Part shown: positions 47,720 through 56,227 of the stretch, piece by piece | How positions within the stretch are numbered: the first letter of the stretch is position 1 | How the letters are laid out: each line of letters opens with the position of its first letter | Assembly (NCBI RefSeq): GCF_024170505.1 | Contig: NZ_JALJYG010000002.1 | Location: 1-64,000 of the forward strand | Reading direction: 5' to 3' | Length of the DNA stretch: 64,000 nucleotides | Origin: Methanocalculus alkaliphilus | GTDB lineage: Archaea > Halobacteriota > Methanomicrobia > Methanomicrobiales > Methanocorpusculaceae | The notes under the pieces: generated by a model | What the model saw: only the letters and a program-made list of their open reading frames with translations | Told to the model about the DNA's origin: nothing | The model's database searches: none | Made by a program: the position numbers and the translations under genes

Positions 47720-48079
47720 TCATTCTTTCTTTTTCTGTATTCGGTAAACATCCTTGATTGAGTATTCATTAGCTTCCTTAAGGAGGAAATGACTCAGAAC
47801 GGTCCTTATCGCAACAATCGCTCCAAGCAGGAGGACATCCTCAATTGAGGGAGCAAGGATCGTTGCAAGGATGTCGGCTGCTATGATGAATTCGAGACCG
47901 AAGATCAATTTATTTGTGAAATCGATCCGTATTGTATTGTAATATATATTTGTCCGGTGTATCACCTCGATCAGGAGAACTCCGATGGCGGCACGAACTC
48001 CCCCATAGACGATCATGATAGCACCCATAACTTCAAAAAGAATGATGAAAACCGATACAAGCCAGTTCAGATGGTCCAT
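47720..48079 (-). CDS. DUF1622 family membrane protein
   Basis: A 119-residue protein with three hydrophobic segments. It has FIILFEVMGAIMIVYGGVRAA, then IRIDFTNKLIFGLEFIIAADILATIL and IVAIRTVLSHFLLKE, the conserved core of DUF1622. The function is unknown. The gene is followed by the 337-bp repeat-bearing gap and then the CARF regulator on the same strand. Confidence 0.85.
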   Translation of the reverse strand: MDHLNWLVSVFIILFEVMGAIMIVYGGVRAAIGVLLIEVIHRTNIYYNTIRIDFTNKLIFGLEFIIAADILATILAPSIEDVLLLGAIVAIRTVLSHFLLKEANEYSIKDVYRIQKKKE

Positions 48080-48178
48080 ATGGAGGATATCATCACGTGA
48101 AAATGTATAAAGACTATCGATTCCATCTCTTGAGATATTCTCATGTATCTTGGGACAGAAGAATAGTCAGGTACTTGT

Positions 48179-48781
48179 ATGGATGCGAAGGGACGCGTAC
48201 AGGATATGATGAGGCTGATGGCCTCAAAAGTAAGAACAGTTGCAGATACTATTGAGGATGATGAGGTGGACTCATTCATCAGGGAGATACTTGCTGCTGA
48301 GAGGGTCTATGTCATGGGCGCCGGCCGCTCCGGGCTTGTGGCTAAGGCATTTGCGATGCGGCTGATGCACCTTGGACTGCGATCCTATGTTGTCGGTGAG
48401 ACGATCACACCGGCAATTGAGCCCTCTGATATGATCATTGCATTCTCTGGATCCGGAAATACAAAGACTGTTGCGGATATCTCGGAGACTGCAAAAGAGA
48501 TCGGTGCCACTGTCGGACTGATCACCTCAAACAAAGATTCGCGGATCGGTAAGATAGCAGACTCAATCGTCGTTATCGAGAGCCAGCGTGATGCGGTGAC
48601 TGACGACTCTCATGAGTATGAGATCAGACAGATGATGGGGGAGCACAGATCGTTTGCGCCACTCGGAACGATCTTCGAGACGACAGCAATGATATTCTCA
48701 GATGCCCTCGTCTCCCGGCTGATGGAGATCACCGCCACCGATGAAGGAGAGTTGAAGAGACGCCATACAAACATTGAGTGA
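48179..48781 (+). CDS. hxlB: 6-phospho-3-hexuloisomerase
   Basis: A 200-residue SIS-domain isomerase that converts hexulose-6-phosphate and fructose-6-phosphate. The sugar-phosphate motif VMGAGRSGLVAKAFAMRLMHLG, the SGSGNTKTV loop and the C-terminal FAPLGTIFETTAMIFSDALV are typical of PHI. In archaea it works with hexulose-phosphate synthase to make ribulose-5-phosphate and formaldehyde, that is, pentose synthesis. The synthase is not in this window. The aminotransferase gene follows. Confidence 0.92.
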   Translation: MDAKGRVQDMMRLMASKVRTVADTIEDDEVDSFIREILAAERVYVMGAGRSGLVAKAFAMRLMHLGLRSYVVGETITPAIEPSDMIIAFSGSGNTKTVADISETAKEIGATVGLITSNKDSRIGKIADSIVVIESQRDAVTDDSHEYEIRQMMGEHRSFAPLGTIFETTAMIFSDALVSRLMEITATDEGELKRRHTNIE

Positions 48782-48791
48782 GGTAACGACG

Positions 48792-49886
48792 ATGCAGTTT
48801 GCACAACGGGTTTCAAATCTTGAGATATCCGGGATCAGGAAGCTTTTTGAGGCAGCCGGACCGGACTCGATTAACCTCGGGCTTGGACAGCCCGATTTTG
48901 ATACTCCTGCTCATATTAAGGAGGGAGCAATTCAGGCGATACAGGAGGGCAGGACCGGCTACACACCTAATCTTGGGATACCTGAGTTGCGGGAGGCTCT
49001 CAGCAGGAAGTTTGGGAGGGAGAACGGCCTTTCTTATACACCGTCTGAGATTATCGTAACTGCCGGTGCCAGTGAGGCACTTCATATCGCGATGGAGGCG
49101 ATCATCAACTCCGGTGATCGGGTACTCTTCTCAGATCCGGGCTTTGTATCCTATGGGGCACTCGCAGAGCTGGCGGGCGGTGTTCCCTCGCCGGTACCCC
49201 TTGATGATAATCTCCATATCGATCTGGATGCGACGTTTGAAGCGATGGATGGTGCACGGGCAGTTGTCCTGAACTCGCCGGCCAACCCGACGGGTGTGGT
49301 CGAGCCTGAGGAGACGATCAGGGGTATCGTTGAGTATGCAGATGACCAGGATGTTCTTGTCATCTCCGATGAGGTATATGAACATTTCATCTATGGTGCC
49401 ACCCATTATAGTGCAGGGCGGTATGGCGGGAATGTTATCACCATCAATGCCGCCAGCAAGACATACGCGATGACCGGGTGGCGGGTCGGCTCCCTTGCAG
49501 CCCCACAGGAGATAATCGATGAGTGCCTGAAAGTTCATCAGTATATTCTCGCCTGTGCAACATCCATCTCACAGTATGCAGCACTTGCCGCATATACGGG
49601 AGATCAGCGTGTTGTCACGACCATGCGCGATGAATATCATGCAAGGCGGGACCTCCTTGCAGGTGGCCTGAAGAGGATGGGTTTTGACTTCCCCCTTCCT
49701 GAAGGCGCCTTCTACCTCTTCGTCCCGATGGATCAGGATCTCATCGACAGGATCATTCAAGCCGGTGTCATCATCGTTCCTGGAACTGCATTTGGCGAAA
49801 ATGGTCAGGGATATGCACGCTTCAGCTATGCGGCGTCACGGGACATGCTCAATGCCGCCCTCGATAGAATTCAAAAATTAATCTAA
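48792..49886 (+). CDS. PLP-dependent aspartate-type aminotransferase
   Basis: About 364 residues of the class I/II fold. It has PDSINLGLGQPDFDTP at the N-terminus, NSPANPTG, DEVYEHFIYG and the cofactor Lys in NAASKTYAMTGWRVG, with a C-terminal Arg in ARFSYAASRD. It transfers amino groups between an amino acid and 2-oxoglutarate, probably using aspartate or an aromatic substrate. ATG 48792 follows a GAGG ribosome site at seven bases; the TTG at 48774 lies inside hxlB. It could finish phenylalanine or tyrosine synthesis (inference). Confidence 0.9.
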   Translation: MQFAQRVSNLEISGIRKLFEAAGPDSINLGLGQPDFDTPAHIKEGAIQAIQEGRTGYTPNLGIPELREALSRKFGRENGLSYTPSEIIVTAGASEALHIAMEAIINSGDRVLFSDPGFVSYGALAELAGGVPSPVPLDDNLHIDLDATFEAMDGARAVVLNSPANPTGVVEPEETIRGIVEYADDQDVLVISDEVYEHFIYGATHYSAGRYGGNVITINAASKTYAMTGWRVGSLAAPQEIIDECLKVHQYILACATSISQYAALAAYTGDQRVVTTMRDEYHARRDLLAGGLKRMGFDFPLPEGAFYLFVPMDQDLIDRIIQAGVIIVPGTAFGENGQGYARFSYAASRDMLNAALDRIQKLI

Positions 49887-49895
49887 GTGATAATT

Positions 49896-50927
49896 ATGGT
49901 TATGGAACTGCTCAGGCGTCTCTCTGACGCACATGGTGTATCAGGATTTGAGGAGAACCTTGTGGATATTATCTCCTCTGAGATCAGGCCGTATGTGGAC
50001 GAACTCAGTACAGATGCAATGGGAAATCTGATCGCCATTAAGAAAGGGGGTGACTTTTCGGTGATGATCGCAGCCCATATGGATGAGATCGGCTGCATGG
50101 TTCAGTATATTGATGATCGAGGCTTCATCAGGTTTGTTCCAATCGGTGGATGGTATACACCTGCCCTCTATGCCCAGCGGGTGATCCTTCATGGTACAAA
50201 GGGGCAGGTTACCGGAGTCCTTGGCGGGAAGCCCCCTCATATGATGAAGGAGGAGGAGCGGAAGAAGGAGATGAAGATTGAGGATCTCTTCATTGATGTT
50301 GGTGCGACAACCGCTGAGGAGGTGGCCGACCTGGGGATAGAGATAGGCACTCCGATCACAATCGATCGTGAGGTGAAGCCCCTTGCCGGAAAGAGGATCA
50401 CCGGGAAGGCGTTTGACAACCGTGTCGGGGTTGCCATGCTTATCAGGACTCTCCAGCAGGTCGAAACGCCCCATACCATTTATGCAGTCTTTACCGTTCA
50501 GGAGGAGGTCGGATTGAAAGGGGCGAAGACAAGTGCCTATGCCCTCAAGCCGGACTGTGCCATCGCAACCGATGTGACGATCCCAGGCGATCACCCGGGG
50601 ATTGAGAAGAAGGATGCCAGCATTGAGATGGGGAAGGGACCCGTAATCATCATCGTCTCAGCAAGCGGACGCGGTCTCATCTCAGATCCGAAGATGGTCC
50701 GATGGCTGAGGAGAAGTGCCGAGACGGCAGAAATCCCACATCAGATTGAGGTTGGAACCGGCGGAAATACTGATGCGACGATTATTCACCTTGAGCGGGG
50801 AGGAATACCCAGTGTGCCGCTCTCCATCGCATCACGATATATCCATTCACCAGTCGAAGTGGTCGATGGCGAGGATATTGAAAACGCTGTGCGTCTCCTC
50901 TGCGAGGCGCTGAAAACAAAACCGTGA
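49896..50927 (+). CDS. M42 family metallo-aminopeptidase
   Basis: About 343 residues of the M42 (TET/FrvX-like) family. Metal ligands are seen in IAAHMDEIG, AFDNRVG, QEEVGLKGAKT and TDVTIPGDH, with the C-terminal His in IASRYIHSPVEVV. Family members form large tetrahedral peptidase shells in the cytosol. The start is ATG 49896, just after a GTGAT ribosome-like site; GTG 49887 and ATG 49902 are close alternatives. Confidence 0.9.
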   Translation: MVMELLRRLSDAHGVSGFEENLVDIISSEIRPYVDELSTDAMGNLIAIKKGGDFSVMIAAHMDEIGCMVQYIDDRGFIRFVPIGGWYTPALYAQRVILHGTKGQVTGVLGGKPPHMMKEEERKKEMKIEDLFIDVGATTAEEVADLGIEIGTPITIDREVKPLAGKRITGKAFDNRVGVAMLIRTLQQVETPHTIYAVFTVQEEVGLKGAKTSAYALKPDCAIATDVTIPGDHPGIEKKDASIEMGKGPVIIIVSASGRGLISDPKMVRWLRRSAETAEIPHQIEVGTGGNTDATIIHLERGGIPSVPLSIASRYIHSPVEVVDGEDIENAVRLLCEALKTKP

Positions 50928-50933
50928 AGGGCT

Positions 50934-52442
50934 TTACGCCTCTTCAATCTCTTCTTCTTTCTGTTTCAGGGGTTTCATTGATGGGAAGAGGATGACCTCT
51001 TTAATCGAGTTCTGCCCGGTTGCAAGCATGACAAGCCGGTCGATCCCGATCCCGACACCCCCTGTCGGGGGCATGCCGTACCCAAGTGCGTTGATGAAGT
51101 CATAATCGATCATCTGCGCCTCAAGATCACCTTTCTGCCGTTTTGCATCCTGATCTTCAAACCGCTCCTTCTGATCCAGTGGGTCATTTAACTCTGAGAA
51201 GCCATTTGCAAGCTCCATTCCGGCAACGAAGAGCTCAAACCGCTCGGTGAATCCTGGTTTGGCACGATGTTTCTTGGCAAGCGGGGAGTTTTCAATCGGG
51301 AAATCATAAACGAACGTCGGTTGAATGAGTGTATCCTCAACAAAATGTTCAAAGAAGAGGGCGAGATACTCTCCCGGTGTTGTGGCCTTCTCCCTTCCAT
51401 CAATTGCATGCTCTTCTGCAATAGTCCTGAGCTCATCGGCTGAGTAGGCATGGATATCAATACCTGCGGCCTCCATGACGGCGTCTTCCATTGAGATCCG
51501 CTTCCATGGCGTTTCGAAGCTGATCGTCTGATCCTCAAAGGTGACCTCGGTAGATCCCGTCGTCTCCCTGATAATTGTCGATATAAGATCCTCGGTGAGC
51601 CTCATCATATCGTGATAGTCTGCGTATGCCTCATACATCTCGACCATTGTAAATTCGGGATTATGATGGGTATCGATATCTTCATTCCTGAAGTTCTTGG
51701 CTATCTCAAAAACCTTCTCAAATCCACCGACGATGAGTCGTTTGAGATAAAGTTCGGGTGCGATTCTGAGGTAGAGCTTCTGTTCAAGATAGTTATGGTA
51801 TGTTGTGAATGGCCGGGCATTTGCACCGCCATAGATTGGCTGAATTGTTGGTGTCTCAAATTCCAGATACCCCCGATCATTGAGATATCCCCGGAGCCGC
51901 CCGGTCATCCGGCTCCGCAGATGAAAGATGGCTCGCGCTTCGTCGTTGGTGATAAGATCAACATATCGCTGTCGGTACCGGGTCTCAACCTTTGTCAGTC
52001 CATGGTACTTCTCCGGGAGGGGGCAGATCGCCTTTGAGAGGAGGGTGATCTCATCGACCCAGATGCTGACCTCTCCAACCTTTGTTCTGAAGATGTGGCC
52101 ACGAACACCGACGATGTCACCGATATCGATGTTTTTGGAGAAGAACGTAAAGGCTTCATCTCCAAGGTCATTTTTCCTGATATAGAGCTGTATCTTTCCG
52201 CTTCCATCTCCAAGGTCTGCAAAGACGGTCTTTCCATGTGATCGTTTCGTGTAGAGCCTTCCGGCAACGGATACAGCCTCCTCACTCTTCTCATGGCCGA
52301 TATCCACAAATTTTTCATGGATCTGGCTTGCGATATCGGTTCGCTCATACTTCCAGGGATAGACGGCTACTCCGTTCTCCTGGAGCTCCCTGAGTTTTTG
52401 TACTTTCTGTTCATCAAAATTCAGGCCGGGTGTTTCATTCAT
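50934..52442 (-). CDS. lysS: Lysyl-tRNA synthetase, class II
   Basis: A 502-residue class II enzyme that charges tRNA-Lys. The N-terminal OB-fold (VSVAGRLYTKRSHGKTVFADL) binds the anticodon. Class II motif 1 (RYRQRYVDLI), motif 2 (FRNEDIDTHHNPEFTMVE) and motif 3 (GVGIGIDRLVM) are all visible. Many archaea use a class I enzyme, so the class II form is typical of only some methanogens. It converges with the M42 gene. Confidence 0.96.
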   Translation of the reverse strand: MNETPGLNFDEQKVQKLRELQENGVAVYPWKYERTDIASQIHEKFVDIGHEKSEEAVSVAGRLYTKRSHGKTVFADLGDGSGKIQLYIRKNDLGDEAFTFFSKNIDIGDIVGVRGHIFRTKVGEVSIWVDEITLLSKAICPLPEKYHGLTKVETRYRQRYVDLITNDEARAIFHLRSRMTGRLRGYLNDRGYLEFETPTIQPIYGGANARPFTTYHNYLEQKLYLRIAPELYLKRLIVGGFEKVFEIAKNFRNEDIDTHHNPEFTMVEMYEAYADYHDMMRLTEDLISTIIRETTGSTEVTFEDQTISFETPWKRISMEDAVMEAAGIDIHAYSADELRTIAEEHAIDGREKATTPGEYLALFFEHFVEDTLIQPTFVYDFPIENSPLAKKHRAKPGFTERFELFVAGMELANGFSELNDPLDQKERFEDQDAKRQKGDLEAQMIDYDFINALGYGMPPTGGVGIGIDRLVMLATGQNSIKEVILFPSMKPLKQKEEEIEEA

Positions 52443-52567
52443 GAATAAATCCTCGGGTTATTATGGTTACATTCAGGATGGTATGCGATCCCGGAATGTG
52501 TAAGTCTCTATAGAGTGGTACTGAAGAATATTAAGCTGTGAGGGTACTGAAAAGAAAAAAAGATCGA

Positions 52568-53263
52568 TTATCGGGATTTCGCCTGCACCCTCGGCTCAAT
52601 GACCGACCAGATCATCTCTGCAAGTTCCCGCACGTTCTTGGTCTGGATATATATCTCCCCAGGCCCGGTTATCTCTGTGACCAGCCCTTCTCCGGAGAAG
52701 AGGGTCTCTTTGAGACCTCCAAACTTCATCACCCGATACTGGCAGGTATCGCTGAAGGCGACGAGATGGAAGTTATCGACGATCATCTTCTCCCCTGCCT
52801 TCAGCTGATGCTTATCGATTGCGCCAAATGTATTGATGAAGAGTGTCCCTTCACCTGAGACTTTTATCATCAGAAGACCCTGTCCAAAGAGCCCTTTCGT
52901 GAATCCCTCCCACTTGAGATCCAGATTGATACCCTGTTCTGCGGCAAGATACGAAGACTTCTGCACAATAAAACCCTTGCCGGGTGCGATAGCAACCGTC
53001 TCAATATCGCCAAGTGGTGCTGCACTTAATGCGACGTCGCCACTTTCATTTCCTGCAATATAATCTGTAACAAAGAAACTCTGGCCACCCAGAAGGGCGA
53101 GCCCGATGGATCCTAACAGGCTCTTCTCACGTTTTCGTGTTGATACCTGAATGGATGGATGCATATATGTCATCGCACCAGCTTCGGCGGTGATCCGTTC
53201 ACCAGGCCCGAGGGCGACAACGAGAAGGGAAAAAGATGGCTTGTAACGAATCTCATAATTCAT
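52568..53263 (-). CDS. AIM24/TIGR00266 family protein
   Basis: A 231-residue beta-rich protein of the AIM24-like TIGR00266 group. It has a repeated GAMTYMHPSIQ then GKGFIVQKSSYLAAEQG and a C-terminal TGPGEIYIQTKN. The glycine-rich repeats fit a barrel-like scaffold. Function unknown; some yeast relatives help mitochondrial membranes. It stands alone. Confidence 0.85.
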   Translation of the reverse strand: MNYEIRYKPSFSLLVVALGPGERITAEAGAMTYMHPSIQVSTRKREKSLLGSIGLALLGGQSFFVTDYIAGNESGDVALSAAPLGDIETVAIAPGKGFIVQKSSYLAAEQGINLDLKWEGFTKGLFGQGLLMIKVSGEGTLFINTFGAIDKHQLKAGEKMIVDNFHLVAFSDTCQYRVMKFGGLKETLFSGEGLVTEITGPGEIYIQTKNVRELAEMIWSVIEPRVQAKSR

Positions 53264-53330
53264 CAGTTCTTCACCATCTCTGTATCTCCACAGAAGATGA
53301 TGAAGCTATCCGGGAATGATAAATGACAGA

Positions 53331-54242
53331 TTAATATTCGAAAGTATCCATAACTTTTTGTATTTTATCACCTGTGGATTCACTTTTTCTGAGGTGAATG
53401 CTGCCACCGTTCTCCTCAAGCGAGGCATCAAATGCAGATGGGGCATCGGTGGTCGAGAGGGGATGTTTATGGCAGCATGTATAGCCATAACAATCAAGAA
53501 TCCTGAAGAGTTTATAAATCTCAGGTGCTTCAAGATTATTTGCTTTTAAAAGCCCGCCATCTGAAAAGATGGTGTGGGCATCTCCATCTGCGACGATTGT
53601 GGTATTGAGTACAATAACCCGGTCTGCAAGATGAGAGACTGCATTGACATCATGCATTGCCACGATTGTGGTGATCCCCTTCTCCCTGTTGAGCCTGTTG
53701 ATGAGGCCGATCAGGATAGCCCGGTTTTTTGGGTCAAGGTTTGCCGTCGGCTCATCCAGAATGAGGATTCGGGGCTCCATCGAGAGGACCGCGGCGAGTG
53801 CAGCCCTCTTCTTCTCCCCATAACTCATGTGGTGGGGAACACGATCCTCAAATCCACTCAGGCCGACCGTCTCAAGTGCATCCCTGACACGACGCTCCAC
53901 TTCATCCCGTGGAAGACCCATGTTTGTCGGGCCGAATGCCACATCATCATAGATGGTCGGCATGAAGAGTTGATCATCGGGATCTGCAAAGACAACACCG
54001 ACCTTCTGAATTCTCTTCTCTATCGGCATATATCTGACGTTCTCACCGAAGATGAGGACATTATCATCCATGCTTTTAATCGAACCATTCAGATGGAGAA
54101 AGAGCGTTGTTTTCCCTGCCCCGTTCTGCCCGATAATGGCAATTCTCTCCCCTTCCTTGATCGTCAGGGTGACATCTTCGAGTGATACAGTGCCATCAGG
54201 GTAGTGATGGTTCAGATCCCGAATGGTTACAGCTTCAGTCAT
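53331..54242 (-). CDS. cbiO: Ni/Co ECF importer ATPase (CbiO/NikO)
   Basis: A 303-residue ATPase with Walker A (GQNGAGKTTLFLHL), the CbiO-type signature MSYGEKKRAALA and Walker B (ILILDEPTANLDP). The H-switch is VAMHDVNAVSHL. The last 60 residues are an extension with DCYGYTCCHKHP (Cys 251, 256, 257; His 258, 260) that could bind metal (inference). It drives import with the CbiQ and CbiM proteins and overlaps cbiQ by 4 bp. Confidence 0.92.
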   Translation of the reverse strand: MTEAVTIRDLNHHYPDGTVSLEDVTLTIKEGERIAIIGQNGAGKTTLFLHLNGSIKSMDDNVLIFGENVRYMPIEKRIQKVGVVFADPDDQLFMPTIYDDVAFGPTNMGLPRDEVERRVRDALETVGLSGFEDRVPHHMSYGEKKRAALAAVLSMEPRILILDEPTANLDPKNRAILIGLINRLNREKGITTIVAMHDVNAVSHLADRVIVLNTTIVADGDAHTIFSDGGLLKANNLEAPEIYKLFRILDCYGYTCCHKHPLSTTDAPSAFDASLEENGGSIHLRKSESTGDKIQKVMDTFEY

Positions 54243-55003
54243 AATGGTACCAATGGATATACCTGCAGTCCTCCGGCAATAGCTATCAGAAGGAGTCCTG
54301 CAAGATAGTCGTGTATCTGTATTAAGAAAGGTGTGGTTGTGATATGGTTACCACGGTATCCCTTCGCCTCCATCCCCCGGTATACTCGTTCTGCCCTCTC
54401 ATAACTCTTGACCAGAAGCATTCCAATCAGGTTGCCGATGATGGAGAGCCCGTATCTGTTCAGTCTGAATGCATATCCTTTCGACCGCATTGAACTCCAT
54501 ATCTGGAGAAACTCATCCATCATAACATAGATGTAGCGATACGTGAAGAAGAGCATCTGAATGATGACGCCGGGTACCTTGAGGAGTGAGAGTGCCTTGA
54601 GGGTCGTCTCAATCTTCTGTGTCCCAAGCAGGGTGAGAACGAGAATGATGGCAGCGAGGGCCCTGATCGTTATGAGGAGAGCGAGTGAGAGCCCTTCCTG
54701 AGTGAAGTTGACCGGTCCTGCTGACCAGATGGCTGTCCCCGGCACCGTCAACGGCATAAGAAGGAGAATTGGAAGGATGAAGATTAAAATGACCTTTGAT
54801 CGTCGGATAATAAACCTGAAAGGCAGGCGGGAGATGAGCAGGAGGATGGCTGCCACGGTGAGCCCGAGAAGGGCTGCCTGAATAGTCTGGACAAAAACCA
54901 CCGAAAAGATGAGGATGGTGAATGAGAGGATCTTTACCCGTGGCTCCAGATGGTGGATGGGGGACGTCAGCGTTGCATATCTGTCAATATCCGGGTAGTG
55001 CAT
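54239..55003 (-). CDS. cbiQ: ECF transporter transmembrane protein CbiQ/NikQ
   Basis: A 254-residue energy-coupling membrane protein with about six hydrophobic segments. The cytoplasmic coupling helices carry the conserved motif SMRSKGYAFRLN and the second AERVYRGMEAKGYRG. These Arg-Gly motifs contact the ATPase. It overlaps cbiO and follows the small component gene. Confidence 0.92.
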   Translation of the reverse strand: MHYPDIDRYATLTSPIHHLEPRVKILSFTILIFSVVFVQTIQAALLGLTVAAILLLISRLPFRFIIRRSKVILIFILPILLLMPLTVPGTAIWSAGPVNFTQEGLSLALLITIRALAAIILVLTLLGTQKIETTLKALSLLKVPGVIIQMLFFTYRYIYVMMDEFLQIWSSMRSKGYAFRLNRYGLSIIGNLIGMLLVKSYERAERVYRGMEAKGYRGNHITTTPFLIQIHDYLAGLLLIAIAGGLQVYPLVPL

Positions 55004-55028
55004 GCCCCTCCATTCTGATTATTGATCC

Positions 55029-55502
55029 TCACGTGTTCCTCTGCATCTTCCGGGCGGTATATATCATCGCGATCCCCGCAATTCCAAGGAGATACCCAAA
55101 GCCTGCTATGATCCGGGCAGCGAGCGGGAGCTCATTTCCTGCCGCGGTCATTGATTCTCCCGACTCAAGATCAAGGGTCATCCGTGCACGATGGCCGGTA
55201 TGTTCGACGACGATCTCATACTCAGTCACCCTCCATTTTGGTTCAAATGCATAAAAGCCCTGTCTATCGGTGACATCTTCTATGTAGATCTCTTTTAAGC
55301 CGTCATCAATTGCATAGATGGTGATCCGGGCCTCTGCCATCGGGGTGTTTCCTTCATACCATGCCCTGACCATCACATCATCATAGATATCGCCTGTCAT
55401 AAATGCGCCAACAAAGGCTCTGTGAGCAGATACGGGGGCAATACATGTGGTACAGAGGAGAAGGGCGATCAGCCCGACCAGTATCAGATTATCTCTTTTC
55501 AT
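55029..55502 (-). CDS. Ni/Co importer accessory component (CbiL/NikL-like)
   Basis: About 157 residues. A signal-like helix is followed by a domain like a bacterial carboxypeptidase-regulatory repeat (VMVRAWYEGNTPMAEARITIYAIDDGLKEIYIEDVTDRQGFYAF) and a C-terminal helix. It is placed between cbiM and cbiQ, as NikL components are. It may help metal capture outside the membrane. ATG 55502 overlaps cbiM by 14 bp; the longer frame back to 55682 lies inside cbiM and is rejected. Confidence 0.8.
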   Translation of the reverse strand: MKRDNLILVGLIALLLCTTCIAPVSAHRAFVGAFMTGDIYDDVMVRAWYEGNTPMAEARITIYAIDDGLKEIYIEDVTDRQGFYAFEPKWRVTEYEIVVEHTGHRARMTLDLESGESMTAAGNELPLAARIIAGFGYLLGIAGIAMIYTARKMQRNT

Positions 55503-56127
55503 CTCTTTTTCCTCCAAATGGAATGGGGAGCAGTTCCGGTTTGACCCGTGCAAGGTATCCAACGACTGCCCCGGTGACAATTGCTTCAACGATGATGATG
55601 GGCAGGTGGGCGATGGCGAGCACCCCGGCGATGGCATAGAACTGCTCACCGGATATGACAAGGACACCAATGAGGAGAACAATTGTCAGAATTATTGCAA
55701 ATCCACCACAGAACGCTCCAGTAAGTGGTAACGGGAGTCTCCTTTTTGCGGCGAAGAGAAATGCCAGATAGCAGATAAGAGCAGGAATTCCGATCATGAC
55801 GGCATTCACTCCGATGACGGTGATACCGCCATGCTGGAAGAGGATTGCCTGAAGAATGAGCCCGATGAAGAGGGCAATATAACTGAGTGGACCAAGGACG
55901 ACTCCAACGAGCCCGTTGAGAATTAAGTGAGCGCTTGATGGCGGAATGTCGATATGGATAAGTGAGGCAACGAAGAACGCGCCAGCCATCACGGATACTT
56001 TGGGTATCTCTGCTGCGATATCACCCTGGCGGGCTGCCCAGCGGAGAGTGACACCCAGAAGAATAAAGGTGATAAGCCATCCTGCGACGATTACCGGCAT
56101 CGGAAGAACACCGTCTGAAATATGCAT
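55489..56127 (-). CDS. cbiM: Substrate-specific component CbiM/NikM
   Basis: A 212-residue membrane protein that opens MHISDGVLPMPV, where Met1-His2 forms the metal site of the CbiM/NikM family. A second conserved His-containing helix is IHIDIPPSSAHLILNGLVG. It imports Co2+ or Ni2+. Methanogens need nickel for F430 and hydrogenases, so nickel is likely (inference). First gene of the importer operon. Confidence 0.93.
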   Translation of the reverse strand: MHISDGVLPMPVIVAGWLITFILLGVTLRWAARQGDIAAEIPKVSVMAGAFFVASLIHIDIPPSSAHLILNGLVGVVLGPLSYIALFIGLILQAILFQHGGITVIGVNAVMIGIPALICYLAFLFAAKRRLPLPLTGAFCGGFAIILTIVLLIGVLVISGEQFYAIAGVLAIAHLPIIIVEAIVTGAVVGYLARVKPELLPIPFGGKRDEKR

Positions 56128-56183
56128 CTACTTACTCTCCGATTATAACCAGATTATTCATTCACCATCGATCCAGAAGAAAT

Positions 56184-56227
56184 GATACCCGGGTGGGGAG
56201 ATTGTCCACCTCCCATCCGGGTGTATC
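56184..56227 (-). terminator. Long imperfect hairpin at the end of the PGF-CTERM gene
   Basis: The arms 56184-56200 and 56210-56227 can pair over about 15 positions (GATA/TATC, CCCGG/CCGGG, TGGG/CCCA) with small bulges and a loop of 8-9 bases. The right arm overlaps the stop of the PGF-CTERM gene. It lies between this gene and cbiM and could terminate or attenuate transcription, or protect the upstream mRNA. Confidence 0.45.

Noticed and set aside
55503-55682. Upstream extension of the NikL-like protein
   Set aside because: It is a shifted frame of cbiM; the signal peptide begins at 55502.
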